Assembly (NCBI RefSeq): GCF_016801865.2
Contig: NC_068937.1
Location: forward strand, 71,083,534 to 71,147,533
Direction of reading: 5' to 3'
Length of the DNA: 64,000 nucleotides
DNA from: Culex pipiens pallens
Lineage: Eukaryota; Arthropoda; Insecta; Diptera; Culicidae
Part shown: in pieces, positions 22,552-33,975 of the stretch
Position numbering within the stretch: position 1 is the first letter of the stretch
How the letters are laid out: each line of letters opens with the position of its first letter
The notes under the pieces: generated by a model
What the model saw: the letters and a program-made list of their open reading frames with translations, nothing else
Database searches by the model: none
Told to the model about the DNA's origin: nothing
Made by a program: the position numbers and the translations under genes

Positions 22552-24556
22552 GGGTAATTCTCTACCAACTCACACGAAATCGGGAAAAGTTGCCCCGACC
22601 CCTCTTCGATTTGCGTGAAACTTTGTCCTAAGGGGTAACTTTTGTCCCTGATCACGAATCCGAGGTCCGTTTTTTGATATCTCGTCACGGAGGGGCGGTA
22701 CGACCCCTTCCATTTTTGAACATGCGAAAAAAGAGATGTTTTTCAATCATTTGCAGCCTGAAACGGTGATGAGATAGAAATTTGGTGTCAAAGGGACTTT
22801 TATGTAAAATTTAAAGCCTGATTTGATGGCGTACTCAGAATTCCGAAAAAACGTATTTTTCATCGAAAAAAACACTAAAAAAGTTTTAAAAATTCTCCCA
22901 TTTTCCGTTACTCGACTGTAAAAAATTTTGGAACATGTCATTTTAAGGGAAATTTAATGTTCTTTTCGAATCTACATTGACCCAGAAGGGTCATTTTTTC
23001 ATTTAGAACAAAATTTTTCATTTTAAAATTTCGTGTTTTTTCTAACTTTGCAGGGTTATTTTTTAGAGTGTAACAATGTTCTACAAAGTTGTAGAGCAGA
23101 CAATTACAAAAAATTTTATATATAGACATAAGGGGTTTGCTAATAAACATCACGAGTTATCGCGATTTTACGAAAAAAAGTTTTGAAAAAGTTACTTTTT
23201 GCGATTCTCTTTGTTTCGTCGTCCGTGTCAGTCGCGGGTGACCATGAACGGCCATGATCGATGACGACCAACTTTTTCAAAACTTTTTTTCGTAAAATCG
23301 CGATAACTCGTGATGTTTATAAGCAAACCCCTTATGTTTATATATCAAAATTTTTGTAATTGTCTGTTCTACAACTTTGTAGAACATTGTTACACTCTAA
23401 AAAATAACCCTGCAAAGTTAGAAAAAACACGAAATTTTAAAATGAAAAATTTTGTTCTAAATGAAAAAATGACCCTTCTGGGTCAATGTACATTCGAAAA
23501 GTACATTAAATTTCCCATAAGATGACATGTTCCAAAAATTTTTACAGTCGAGTAACGGAAAATGGGACAGTTTTTAAAACTTTTTTAGTTTTTTTTCGAT
23601 GAAAAATACGTTTTTTTCGGGATTCTGAGTACAGTCATCCCACATATTCGGAACACCCACAAATTCGGAACACTTTTGTGATAATTTGTCAATAGCATGC
23701 CAAATGCAGCTTTTCTCTCGACCCTACTATTTTTAGGACCTTTATTTGGACATTTTCTTGCTATTTCACTGGAAAAAGTGTTACTTTTTGAACAAAAACT
23801 TCACTTCAAGACTATTTTATCCAGAGCAGCAAAACACTGCCTCCAAATTGCCTGTTCCATGATTGTGGAATGTTATTGTGCCTCCCACAATTGTGGAACA
23901 CCTGTATTTAACTAATACATATTTTCACAAAAAAAGTTATCAGACCATTCATAAAACATTACTAAGCATGAGCTTTATTGGTTTCGGAGTGTGAAGTCAT
24001 TATTTTGTTACAAATCTGTACTCCTGGAGAGATCCAAAGTTTGTTTACATCCGTAAGAAAAAAGTGTTCCGAATTTGTGGATTTCATGGGTCAATGTTTT
24101 TCTTTGATAACCCGATATAAAACGTAAAAATGTACAGCCGGTCTATACATCAATCGAAAGATCGCAAGAAAAGCTTTCACATGAAGGTAAAAGCAATTCA
24201 TTATGTTCAATTATCGATTTTATATGATTTGTTGAACATTGGCCGATCTGTAAACTGTTCCGAATATGAGGGATGAGTGTACGCCATCAAATCGGGCGTC
24301 TGATTTTACATAAAAGTCCCTTTGACACCAAATTTCTATCTCATCACCGTTTCAGACTGCAAATTATTGAAAAACACCTCTTTTTTCGCATGTTCAAAAA
24401 TGGAAGGGGTCGTACCGCCCCCCCGTGACGAGATATCAAAAAACGGACCTCGGATTCGTGATCAGGGACAAAAGTTACCCCTTAGGACAAAGTTTCACGC
24501 AAATCGAAGAGGGGTCGGGGCAACTGCTGTGTGAGTTGGCGGAGAATTACCCATTA
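22548..24556. mobile_element. foldback element with ATTA duplication
   Basis: The element 22552-24552 begins GGGTAATTCTCTACCAACTC and ends with the inverse (GAGTTGGCGGAGAATTACCC). ATTA flanks both sides. The arms are complementary over about 600 bp each, meeting around a spacer near 23190-23265. The right arm is interrupted by a 648-bp MITE (23632-24279), so the original was about 1.35 kb. No coding frame. A 4-bp ATTA duplication does not fix the superfamily. Confidence 0.8.
23630..24281. mobile_element. 648-bp TA-flanked MITE within the foldback
   Basis: Element 23632-24279 has inverted ends CAGTCATCCCACATATTCGG / CACTCATCCCTCATATTCGG with TA on each side. The left arm of the host foldback reads GATGGCGTACTCAG without interruption, giving the empty site. 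CAGT-type ends plus TA indicate the Tc1/mariner group. Non-coding. Confidence 0.85.
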
Positions 24557-25304
24557 GCAACAAAAAGTTGAGTGATGTGATCGTGCGCGTAAAAGTTGAG
24601 AGTGTTACCGCAAAAATGTAATCTTTAAAAAGTGTAATATACAAATAAGTGAAGTTTACTGATCTGTTTTGACTCTACAAGTAAATATCACATAAATCCT
24701 GAAAGCCTAAACCGCTCGGGCACGTTCAAAATCTTATGTTCCGGTACATTAGGGGTTCAAACTAGCATCTGAATTGTTAAGGTTAAGTCATGTGATGATT
24801 TTGAGTTTGTTCCCAGGTTTAGGAGGAGACACAGAATATCAAGAGTTTTGGTCACAATCTTGGGCTGGGTTGATATCCGGCCTCAACAAAATTATCGAGT
24901 GACCGTCAATCTGGTCCGTTAGTACCGTCACGAGTTGATCCGGTTGCTGATTTGGTGGGCTCATGAAAATATAAAATTTGGATTGACCTTTTGAAACCCG
25001 AACTCGCCGTCATCAGCCTTTTTAGGCTGTACTTCATGGAATTATCCATCAAATTCACGCCCATAAAGCGATTCCTGGCAGAACTTTGAGGTCGGTTCCT
25101 TGATCCTTTTTGGTTGCGGCGCTAGTCTCTTCGCAACTCCACTCCTGACATTTCAGTTTGGTGCCGCGGCGAAATGTTGTTTTGGTTTGAATGTGACATT
25201 TGAGATACACTCAGAAAAGAAACAACCCAAAATTGCTTCGCGAGATGAAACACACTCGCGCGGTTATTTCGATTTATTTCCGAAATCACAATAACACCTC
25301 TGCC
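24557..25304. other. no supported gene; right flank of foldback
   Basis: Continuation of the sequence interrupted at 22552. It may be LTR-element leader (GTTCCGGTACATTAGGGG near 24740), but neither a second LTR nor gag is visible. A CG-rich patch lies near 25161. Confidence 0.3.
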
Positions 25305-25800
25305 AAATGCAAACCTTAGCGTTCCGTACGTTCCGGTGGTTCACAATTGCAAGAGCTTACGAAGTTCTTTGGATCGGTCTTTCGCCAGCACTCAAACTCA
25401 GCTTGTTTGCGTTTCTGGGGAACGACCGAAAAGAATCGATGACAAAAAGGGGAAATGCCACGTGTTTAGGGATAGCCACCGAGCGGAGGTTTTCCCCAAC
25501 GAAAAAAAAATAGTAAAGCTTTTATCCGGCGAGAAATCCCGATATACTCTTCCGGCTCTGAACCTCCGAAGCACTCAAGCTTTCGCAATTAAAACAAATC
25601 AACTTTCATTTATTTTTTTCATTAAAGAGCATTTAAAGGACGTGCAGATGAATAATTCAAAGCATGATTGATTTTGATTATTCGTAAATTGATTGAGAAC
25701 CGATTAAAAAACTGCTTTGTTAACAACTGGCGCTAAGGACCTTTTGAAAAATAACCCGAGAAATGTCAAATAAAATCGCGCCCGCGATTTGTCACTACAA
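25305..25800 (+). repeat. dispersed repeat R-A, copy 1
   Basis: From TGCAAACCTTAGCGTTCCG to AAATGTCAAATAAAATCGCG, this matches 54540-55057 on the same strand and 58638-59066 on the opposite strand. Copy 1 lacks about 85 bases present in the other two, between short AGCT-like direct repeats near 25404, so this copy carries the deletion. Non-coding; frames inside are short. Confidence 0.75.
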
Positions 25801-25936
25801 ATGACAGCGTGCCAAAAAAATGCGCACCTCATTTAGTTTGCAGACTTTTTAGTTCCCCGTTTGGCCTGATGATGGCGCTGTCGGCAGTATCGCCAAGCGA
25901 TTATATGGGGCGAGCAACGAGTGGTAATTCTACCTA
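25801..25936 (+). repeat. sequence linked to R-A, inverted in copy 2
   Basis: GACAGCGTGCCAAAAAAATG to GAGCAACGAGTGGTAATTC recurs at about 55070-55205 in the opposite orientation, although the adjoining R-A sequence has the same orientation in both. The end GAGCAACGAGTGGTAATTCT also appears at 59865-59884. Confidence 0.65.
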
Positions 25937-26062
25937 TAGAGCTTTATGACGTTTCGCGTACACACACTAGCGCACCATTTGATTTTGCTGGCCGGACAAA
26001 ATTTAACCTCAATCTTTTTCGTGTACGTACACGCAATACATGCGCACGTAGATAACTCTATA
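25935..26062 (-). mobile_element. short TA-type MITE, copy b
   Basis: Element 25937-26060 (124 bp) is the inverse of 817-941. It lies between TA and TA. The sequence GTGGTAATTCTACCTATACT at 59872 gives the unoccupied site. Confidence 0.75.
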
Positions 26063-27585
26063 CCTATTCTTTGGTGCAAGGTTACGTTTACGTTTTTGCG
26101 CGATAAGTGCAAAGGGGAGTGAAAACTATTTTAAGGTTTTTTTTTAAAGAAAATTGATCTTCTGGAATAAAATAAAGTTAACAGGAGGTAAGAAATAAAA
26201 AGTTCTATCGAATGACTTTTTTATTTTTTTTGCTAAGTTCTGAGATCCGGATTGAAAACGCGAGAATGAGGTTAGATTGCTAATTTTGATAATCATTCCA
26301 ATTATCATTTTTCAAGCAGAACTTTGCTTTTATGGTAGATGTGACTTTAAAAAATATTTGTCCACTTGAATAATCTACATTCTCAATTGATTAGTTAGAT
26401 TTTGGTTGATTGAAACATTCCCTTATTTTGAATCAGATAATGAGCAGGTTAAATCGGCCATCACAAAAATATTTTCGTTTATATCAATTAAGCTATTTAT
26501 TTCTTACCTGAAAATGGTATAATTTGCTACTCATGTCGATTTAATGATGAAATAAACCGATTTCAAATTTCAAACCAATTTACTCGCTGTAAGTTATAAT
26601 GAAAACATCATCCCAAGTTTCAGTGCCCTCTAGTGGGGGGTAATTTTGACGTTTGATTGCCTATAAGTGTTTTAGCCACGGCTACGTTACGACTGTCATC
26701 CACGTATCGACGGTAACATTTCAAAAGGCATCATGTACATTTTGACACTTTCTGGGTTATTGCATATTCTGAAAGTACTCCTAATAAACTACCTCTCCAC
26801 CAAAAATGAGCAAAAGTTACTTCAGTAAAGTCTGTTTAATCATGATTTTAAATAAAGTAACATAAACAAAATCTCTGCCATCAGCAGTCCCTGTTTATAT
26901 AGCCCTGTCAACCTGTCAAACAAAAGACTACATGAACCTCGTGACGGAAAAAAAGCTACATGAACAAAGCGCCATGTACATTCGGCGAAGAAAAACGAAT
27001 CATAACAAAGCGCCCCCCTCAATGACAGCAGGGTGATATCGACGTTGGTGATTTCAAAAGGAGTTATGTTTGTTTTACTCAAATAAAATTACGGAAATGA
27101 TGTTTTATTGAATTTGGATGATAAAGTATCAATAAAAGCAGCGTTTTTCATCGTTTGTTATTATTAGAACATCTTATTTTGCTTTTATATTAAAATGGGA
27201 ATTGAAAATGGATGCTCAACATTCAAATGCGTTTTTCTCAAAACGCATGGTGTGTACATGATGCTTTTCGAAATGTTGGCGTCGATATAATGCAAGTGAA
27301 GTCAAAATCGAACCAAGATCGAACCAAGTTTTTGGCGCTTGGCTTTTGAAAATGTCCTATGCGCATCGAACTTAAATTACAGTAAAAAAACTTTTTTTTA
27401 GTTTTTTCTTTTTTATATTTTATCTCAGGGGGGAACAGCATTTAATTCCGTCAAGCACCTAATGTTGGCATATCAGCGCTGTTGTGTGCAGTGACAGCAT
27501 TTTCGACTGAAATTTAGTAAGTATTCTTAAAGCGCAATTCATTTTAAACCAAACGGTAAGGAAAAATCAATCTAATTTCATTTTA
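26063..27585. other. no supported gene
   Basis: AT-rich with short overlapping frames only. I see neither long inverted repeats nor target duplications. Confidence 0.4.
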
Positions 27586-28252
27586 TTTAAGGGGTTACAT
27601 GTAAAAATTCACAAAATTTTATATTACAGATTTTTATTTATTATTTTTCAATCACTCTTGAAAGTTTCATGAAGGTAATTCATGGTTTAACTGAGTTAGA
27701 GAAGATTTAAGCTCAGAGTTTTGCCATGCGCAAAGCAAACTGTCTAACTTTCTGAGCGTTTTTCTCTGAACACCAAGTTGATTTACGGGTGCCAAGATAT
27801 CTCGAGATGGGACGGACCAAATTCGCTGAAATTTTGGGTGAAGACTCCCAAGACATATTCCGTGTGCATCACGAAGGCCGATTTTGAAATTTTAAAAAAA
27901 TACAAAAATCAAAAATTGGCGATTTTTTATGTGAAAAACAGAAAAATATTTTTATCTTTTTTTTAAACAAACTTTTTGAAAATCGGCCTTCGTCATGCAC
28001 ACGGGACTGGTTTAACGAGTCTTCACCAAAATTTTGAGCCGATTTGGTCGAAGCAATGTTGAGATATCGTGGCACCGTTTTTTGAAACTGCTAACTTCAA
28101 ATAGCTATATCTCGGCAATGCTACAACCAAATGTCTTCAAATTTGTTTTGTTAATAGATGAAAAGTAATATTTTAATGCTCTGAAAATAGATTTCGAAAA
28201 AAGTTTAAGTGTGTGACATATTTGCCGATTTACATGTATGTAACCCCTTTAA
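27586..28252. mobile_element. 657-bp foldback MITE with TTTAA flanks
   Basis: Element 27591-28247 has ends GGGGTTACATGTA / TACATGTATGTAACCCC, and the interior is also partly palindromic (GGCCGATTTT near 27877 and AAAATCGGCC near 27978). TTTAA flanks both sides. A TTAA-type duplication with one extra T is an alternative. No coding content. Confidence 0.7.
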
Positions 28253-28254
28253 AG

Positions 28255-28360
28255 CATGAGCATGAGAGCATGAGCATGAGAGACCACCCATGGTTGCCCC
28301 TCCGTTGCTGAACAGAACCGTAATATCCTTTCAGCACTACAGATCATAGGCTTCGGCGAT
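28255..28360. repeat. GAGCAT short repeats and spacer
   Basis: GCATGAGCATGAGAGCATGA near 28254-28273 is a short imperfect tandem repeat of GAGCAT. The rest is unassigned. Confidence 0.4.
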
Positions 28361-28460
28361 TTATATTTGTATTTGTATTTGTATCTTTATTTCAAAAATA
28401 TACATAAGGGCAAGCCTTTTATCGTATACAGAGACATCATTTAGTTCGAATATGATAAAA
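28361..28460 (-). mobile_element. putative LINE 3' end with (ATACAA)n tail
   Basis: On the minus strand, TTTTTGAAATAAAGATACAA contains a polyadenylation signal followed by four ATACAA-type units, the usual layout of a LINE 3' terminus. Upstream (plus 28460-29360) I find no RT motif, so only the tail is called. Confidence 0.4.
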
Positions 28461-29364
28461 CTACAAACAAAAAAACTTAAAACTAACTAAAAATTAGGTT
28501 AGAGTACATGAAATGATCATTGTATAAACAAAGAGAAATAACTTAACCTAAAAACAAATAAAAATGACTTCAACAAGAAGAATTTAGGTGAGAAAATAAA
28601 CTGGTCAAGAAACTGTTTCTATCAAGTGTTCCTTAAATATTCCCTACACTGTTGCTTGAAATCACTAATAGAAATAAGATTTTTCAGATTCCGTGGTGTT
28701 TCCCTTATCAACAGCATGCATGAATGCGCTGAAAAGATAAAACACCATGATTGCTAAAGCTAGATCAGTTGCGAATAGATAACAGTCATTGGCCACCAAC
28801 GGCGCCCGCCATGTCAGTTTGTAGATCTCGATTTTAAGGGACGGGAATGTTAGTTAGCGCAGGTTGCTACTACGGCAGCTGATTTACTCTGTGCTTACAC
28901 CCCACGAGCGCCAGAAACCTGAGAATTTGTTAGTAGGACAGGGTGTTTGGTCAGGATTCATCATAGAAGATGATGATGTATTATATATTATTCTCGAGGC
29001 AAGCAATCGGATGCTGCGGATGAGACATTTCCCGTTTATCGGTTGTTAAATTTTAAATAAAATGGTTTAATCTTAGACAGCCGGCTGTGGAAAGATAGAA
29101 CCACAATCATTTGTTATTAAAGAATCAAGAATTAAACAGTGTGCTTTTTAAATGGAGATGTTTTTACTAGTTTTAAATGATTGATATTTAGTGAGGTACT
29201 GATTAACGAAGAAACGACGAGTTACGATGTTTATCGAGCTAAAATTGTATGACAAGGTTTTGTTGATGTTGCACACCGACGACGAACGCGAAAAATCTTG
29301 CGACCTGACGGAAAGGCATTGCAAATCGGACTCAGAATCAATAGCACCGCGATTAAGATTTTAA
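28461..29364. other. no supported gene
   Basis: A 61-codon plus-strand frame at 28864-29049 lacks motifs. The region might be untranslated sequence of the retroelement whose tail is at 28361. Confidence 0.3.
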
Positions 29365-29578
29365 ACTTAGAGAATTTCAATTCAATTCAATTCAGTTTAT
29401 TTCTTTAGTTTATCGACTAACAGTAGTTTTGTAAGTGCAGTACAGAGTTTTGGGGGATCCTTTCAGCTGTGTATAAGGCATTTATCACAATGGATGGAAA
29501 TAAAGTTGGTTGTAAAGGAAACAGAAAACAGGAAAACAACTCGCAAAAAACCTGTCACTATTGCTACTTAGAGAATTT
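29365..29578 (-). mobile_element. 188-bp retroelement fragment with 13-bp duplication
   Basis: The insert 29378-29565 lies between identical ACTTAGAGAATTT copies (29365-29377, 29566-29578). Its plus-strand left edge is CAATTCAATTCAATTCAG, so on the minus strand it ends in a TTGAA-type repeated tail. Length and tail fit a truncated LINE or a SINE; family unknown. Confidence 0.65.
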
Positions 29579-29785
29579 TATCTGCAAAATACTCAAAATT
29601 TTACAAAAACCGTCATGAAACGATCTTGCCCGAAATTAACTAGACGTTACAAATGCAGCAGTTTTCTTACAAAATTACCCGCGCATCGTACTCAAGAATA
29701 GCAAAAAAAATCAAGCGCGACGGCCGCGACGTGAACCGGCGATATCGATTTATTCAACAGAAATCAAAACGCGCATACACAAACT

Positions 29786-29849
<64 letters not shown>

Positions 29850-30660
29850 CATGGAACGAACTCACCCGCAAAAATGTCACCGGTGCTTGTTTTGCTATCA
29901 TCAACAACATTGTAGCAAATAATCCCTAAATTCACCAATCAGACCAGATTTTTTGACTTAGTCAATATGATGCTCTCTCTTATTTTTCGCTCTCAAAAAT
30001 CACTCATGTTATCAAGTTAGTTCACCAGAAATCGCTGTCACGCACTTTTTACATAAAATCACGACCTTTTCTTTTATACTTCCATTCCACCGCGGCAACC
30101 GTTTCGAAAAATAGATTTTACAAAACACAAATCTGATTCGCTCTGATTAGTTTTTCAAGCACATCCAAAATACTACATGGACAGAGCATGTCGTACGCCC
30201 ATTCATCTAACAAGAATATCGCTTCCAGAATTAAACATGCCCCTTTCTAGAACGAACTTAATGAAAGCTCTTAGAAAACAAAAAAAAACTTCGAACACAA
30301 CACACGCGAGCAGGATCGAGACAAGTGTCACTTTGAAGCTTTCACGCATCTGGCGGCGTGTTGCCCTGCAGGAAAGAGCGTGTGACGTCTGGTGTGCACT
30401 ACCGATGAAGTTTGCAACGCACTATCAAAACAATGAAAAAATGAATTCTTCGTGGAACACTCAATGCAAATGATTAAACACTTTAAAACACATCGAAATC
30501 TCACAAAAACTAGGAACCTTCACTATTTCGTATTCGAAGACATACTAAATAAGCTTTTCAACACTATTTGAACACCATTACGTTTAATTTACAGCGATAA
30601 ATCGCGTTTAGATCGGCTCCTACACGATAGGCAAACGCACTCGGCCAGTGCTGCCAAGCC
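29579..30660. other. no supported gene apart from microsatellite
   Basis: Short frames only (up to 98 codons at 30177-30473, no motif). The longest low-complexity tract is listed separately. Confidence 0.4.
29789..29847. repeat. (CT)n(CA)n compound microsatellite
   Basis: About 14 CT units followed by about 15 CA units. Confidence 0.95.
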
Positions 30661-30663
30661 ACC

Positions 30664-30688
30664 TTTACATGTATGTAACCCCTTTAAA
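30664..30688. repeat. orphan end of the TTTAA-flanked foldback
   Basis: TTTACATGTATGTAACCCC followed by TTTAAAG repeats the right tip and flank of 27591-28247, without the rest of the element. It is a deletion remnant or a duplicated tip. Confidence 0.5.
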
Positions 30689-30737
30689 GAATCTGAAGCT
30701 ATTCAGTTTTTTAGTTTAGTTTAGTTTAGTGTGTTGT

Positions 30738-30796
30738 GTTGTTTACTAATCGTCAAGTAGAACTTTGTGTTTACTAATCGTCAAGTAGAACTTTGT
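30738..30796. repeat. two-copy 29-bp tandem repeat
   Basis: GTTTACTAATCGTCAAGTAG with AACTTTGT is present twice in succession, preceded by TTTAG repeats. Confidence 0.85.
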
Positions 30797-30837
30797 TTTA
30801 TTGATCTAATAAATGTAATAATCAACCCCCGGTGGTA

Positions 30838-30904
30838 GGTCACTTTTTCGTTTGACACTTTTTAAGTTTGTAGTTTGGTTGGTCAAAGTCAAACGAAAAA
30901 GTGA
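30838..30904. repeat. short palindrome
   Basis: GTCACTTTTTCGTTTGAC and, inverted, GTCAAACGAAAAAGTGAC frame about 30 bases. It resembles a tiny MITE; no clear duplication. Confidence 0.6.
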
Positions 30905-31043
30905 CGAACTGTCTTGACTTTCTTGAGATATATGTTGGTTACTAACCGAACCGTCTCAGTTGAAATATACTGTGGTTATGGCCAAGTCCTGCCAAGACGG
31001 GGGTTCAAATACATACATACATACAAAACCTCCAAGAATCCAA

Positions 31044-32985
31044 GATTTTTTTATTTTATTTATTTCACCGCCTCCATCTAAAATGCTCAGGCTGTATAAT
31101 CTTAAAAAACTAACATTAACTTATTCTAGCTTTAAACACAGTTTTGGACACGACATAATCAATACAAGAGCAGATTTCATTAAATTGACGGAAACAAACA
31201 TCTAGCGGGTTATTATAACCATAGTCAAATATATGTCTCGGAATCCATAGCAGGGGACGTTCCCCTCTGAGTCCTTGGCGAGCCGGTTCATTGAAGCGTA
31301 CGTTGTTGCGGATGCTGCGGCAGTCGATGTTGCCGCGCAGCAGATCGAATACGAAAAGACGCTGCATCAGGGTCCGACGCTCGGCAAGTGACTGCAGCCT
31401 AAACAGCAAGCAGCGTCCTTCGTACGATGGCAGGATCAGCGGGTTATTCCATGGCAGCTTGCGCAAGGCAAACCTCACGAAGGCACGCTGGACTCGTTCA
31501 ATCCGCGCAGCCAGCGTTACGTGGTACGGTGCCCAAACAACCGCAGCATACTCCAGGACGCTCCTGACCAGCGACGCGTACAGCACTTTCAAAGCAAACG
31601 GGTCGTCGAAGTGGGCGGTGTTGCGCTTCAGGAAGCCTAGCATCGCAAAAGCCTTTCCAGTTGTCAAAGCGATGTGTTCGTTGAACTTCATTTTACGATC
31701 CACGGTCACGCCTAGGTCCCGGATAGAGTTTACACGATCTAAAGGACACCCATCGCCCATCGTGTAGTCAAATCGCAGAGGGTTCCTTGAACGACTGAAC
31801 GAGATAACCTTGCACTTCTTCACGTGTACCTTCATTCCATTTGACTCGCACCAGTGCAGGAGCGCATTGACGTCCATCTGTAGCGAGCAGCAGTCGACGT
31901 TGTTCTTCACCGAGCGGAACAGTTTCAGGTCATCAGCGTACATCAATGTGTTAGAATTTGTAAGCGCACATATTTCGTTCACAAAGAGAATGAAAATGAG
32001 TGGGCCGAGGTGGCTGCCTTGTGGGACGCCAGAGGGAATGTCAAATGTGCTGGAACGGGCGATTCGAAGATTGACAAAAGCTTTCCGATTCGTCAGGTAC
32101 GAAAGCAGCCAGTTGGTGATCCAAGCAGGAAGACCGAGCTTGCGGAGCTTTCGAACGGTGAGTGCGTGAAGTACCTTGTCGAAGGCTTTCTCGAAATCTA
32201 TGTAGATGGCGTCAACCTGTTCACCGGATTCAAGGGCATTTACAGTTGAGTGTACAAATGTTAGGAGGTTGGTTGTTGTTGAACGTTTCTGCATGAATCC
32301 GTGCTGATCATCCGAAATGATCGGACGCACCACCGCGTACAGCCTATCATACACAATCTTCTCCAGAACCTTGGCAAGACAGTTCAGGATCGATATCGGT
32401 CGGTAGTTCTCGACTTTCTTGGTGCTCCCTGATTTATGAATCGGAGTGATTGACGCCACTTTCCACATCGCGGGATAAACGCCTTTTCGAAGAGAATCGT
32501 TGAAAATCCTCTTAACTGGAACGGTGAGAGAATCAGCACAGGCTTTGATCAGCGACGGTGGAATTCCATCCGGACCTGGTCCTTTAGCCTCGTCCACTCC
32601 CGAAAGCGCCTTCAGGGTTTCCTCGTCGTTGAGCACCGGAAGCGGCAGCGGCAGATAGTGAGTTGGTACATATTCAAATTCGTGGTCGCGGGGTGGAATT
32701 GCATCAGAACTGTGCACCGACTTGAAGAAATCAGCGAAGAAGTTGGCGGCAGTGGCTGGAGATGTTGAGTTCAAATCGCGGTACGAAACGTCTGTTGGAG
32801 TTCGATTGGCGTTTTTCCGGCTGTTCACGTAACTCCAAAACTTCGATGGATCGCTCTTTAGACTCCTTTGTGTGTTGATGATGTAGGATCGAAAGCTTTC
32901 TTGGTTCGGCGTCGAGGAATGCTTGGCTGGGGGGTTCAACATATTCCTAGTCGCTAACAGAGCCTGTGTAGCACAGGACACCCCA
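31044..32985 (-). mobile_element. CR1-like LINE, 5'-truncated, minus strand
   Basis: It contains the RT ORF (31116-32981) and a short 3' end on the minus strand, GATGGAGGCGGTGAAATAAA, with an A/T-rich tail near 31044. The 5' edge lies near 32950, where homology to a full LINE stops before the endonuclease. It sits beside the 5' end of an R1-type element on the other strand. Confidence 0.75.
31116..32981 (-). CDS. CR1-like reverse transcriptase, intact frame, endonuclease missing
   Basis: This 621-codon open frame shows the linker before the RT (SDPSKFWSYVNSRK), then FFADFFKSVH, GPGPDGIPPSLIK, NYRPISILNCLAK, IYIDFEKAFDKVLH, GVPQGSHLGPLIF, MYADDLKLFRSV, ILGVTV-type motif 7 (SIRDLGVTVDRK), LEYAAVVWAPYH and a C-terminal domain. 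It resembles the RT of 14048-17830 throughout but with clear divergence, so it is a separate family of the same clade. Without the endonuclease and N-terminus it cannot transpose itself. The annotated start is simply the first ATG; its first 15 residues (MSCATQALLATRNML) may derive from flanking DNA. Confidence 0.8.
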   Translation of the reverse strand: MSCATQALLATRNMLNPPAKHSSTPNQESFRSYIINTQRSLKSDPSKFWSYVNSRKNANRTPTDVSYRDLNSTSPATAANFFADFFKSVHSSDAIPPRDHEFEYVPTHYLPLPLPVLNDEETLKALSGVDEAKGPGPDGIPPSLIKACADSLTVPVKRIFNDSLRKGVYPAMWKVASITPIHKSGSTKKVENYRPISILNCLAKVLEKIVYDRLYAVVRPIISDDQHGFMQKRSTTTNLLTFVHSTVNALESGEQVDAIYIDFEKAFDKVLHALTVRKLRKLGLPAWITNWLLSYLTNRKAFVNLRIARSSTFDIPSGVPQGSHLGPLIFILFVNEICALTNSNTLMYADDLKLFRSVKNNVDCCSLQMDVNALLHWCESNGMKVHVKKCKVISFSRSRNPLRFDYTMGDGCPLDRVNSIRDLGVTVDRKMKFNEHIALTTGKAFAMLGFLKRNTAHFDDPFALKVLYASLVRSVLEYAAVVWAPYHVTLAARIERVQRAFVRFALRKLPWNNPLILPSYEGRCLLFRLQSLAERRTLMQRLFVFDLLRGNIDCRSIRNNVRFNEPARQGLRGERPLLWIPRHIFDYGYNNPLDVCFRQFNEICSCIDYVVSKTVFKARIS

Positions 32986-33060
32986 CACGTAATTCATACT
33001 GCGTCACGGTAGAGCACTGGCGCAGCGGACCGTATTTCCCTAGCGACTCGTGGAATTCAA
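32986..33060 (+). other. short leader of the R1-type element
   Basis: Non-coding sequence directly ahead of the first in-frame ATG of the R1-type ORF1. Confidence 0.4.
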
Positions 33061-33788
33061 ATGAAGAAAAGTGAAACATACCAACAAAAGGGTCCTGATG
33101 CGCCCCAAGCATCGGAAAACACGGAGGTAGAAGAGGACGAAAACGTCGAAATGGCAGGAGGCTAGTCAAACGGCGGCGACACAGCAAGCGGAGGGGCGAG
33201 CGCGTTCCGTGGAAGCGGAAAGGTGATAAGATCACCAGTAGGCCGTCCCAAAAAAATGAAAAGTTGTCAAATCTTCGGTGCTCACCCCTAGAATGATAGA
33301 TTAGGATGTCAGGAACAATGTTTTCATACAACAAAAAATTCCCAAAAATGGTTTACAACTCGCGCGCGGAGCTTGAATGAAAAAAGTGCATTTTTCGAGT
33401 ATTTTTCAGAAATGCGAGTAACAATCATACTAAAGTCATTCAAATTTGGTCGCCTTAGGCTTCAAGTTATAGTTTAATGTCCCCTGAACAAATTCATGTA
33501 CAGACATAGTCCATAGAAGCTTGTGTTTGGGCATGGCAGGGCGTTCTAGGGAGAAAAAATTGTATTTTTAGCCAAAAAATTTCAAAAATCACTCCCCAAA
33601 ACGAGCCAAAAAATTTTGCAGCCAAAACTAATGCATTCAGCTTATAGGAAATTTTATGGAGATCATTTTCTTTTAACATTCAATTTATGTCCACGCAAAG
33701 CCGAGATATTTGCATTTTAGTGAATAAAAAGTGACGCGTTTTCAAAATTCTTGGTATATAAGCGTTTTTAGCATAAAACATTGGCTAC

Positions 33789-33975
33789 TACACGGAGAAA
33801 AAAGAGTTCCCAAAATCGTGAACAAGCGTTCATGAAAATGGGAACCACGAACAAAGTGTTCAAATTTCATGGTACGATTTTGAAAAACGTACCATGAAAT
33901 TTGAACACTTTGTTCGTGGTTCCCATTTTCATGAACGCTTGTTCACGATTTTGGGAACTCTTTTTTCTCCGTGTA
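33789..33975. mobile_element. 183-bp palindromic MITE, TA-flanked
   Basis: Element 33791-33973 is an almost perfect palindrome with tips CACGGAGAAAAAAGAGTTCC. TA flanks both sides. The right arm of the host palindrome (near 36000) reads ATCATAGTAGCCAATG uninterrupted, the empty site. Confidence 0.9.

Noticed and set aside
26840..27441. Minus-strand frames of 67-80 codons as small genes
   Set aside because: They have no initiation context, conserved motif or codon bias, and the surrounding DNA is AT-rich non-coding.
32954..33334. 126-codon minus-strand frame
   Set aside because: It crosses the edge of the giant palindrome and lies antisense to R1 ORF1; no family motif.
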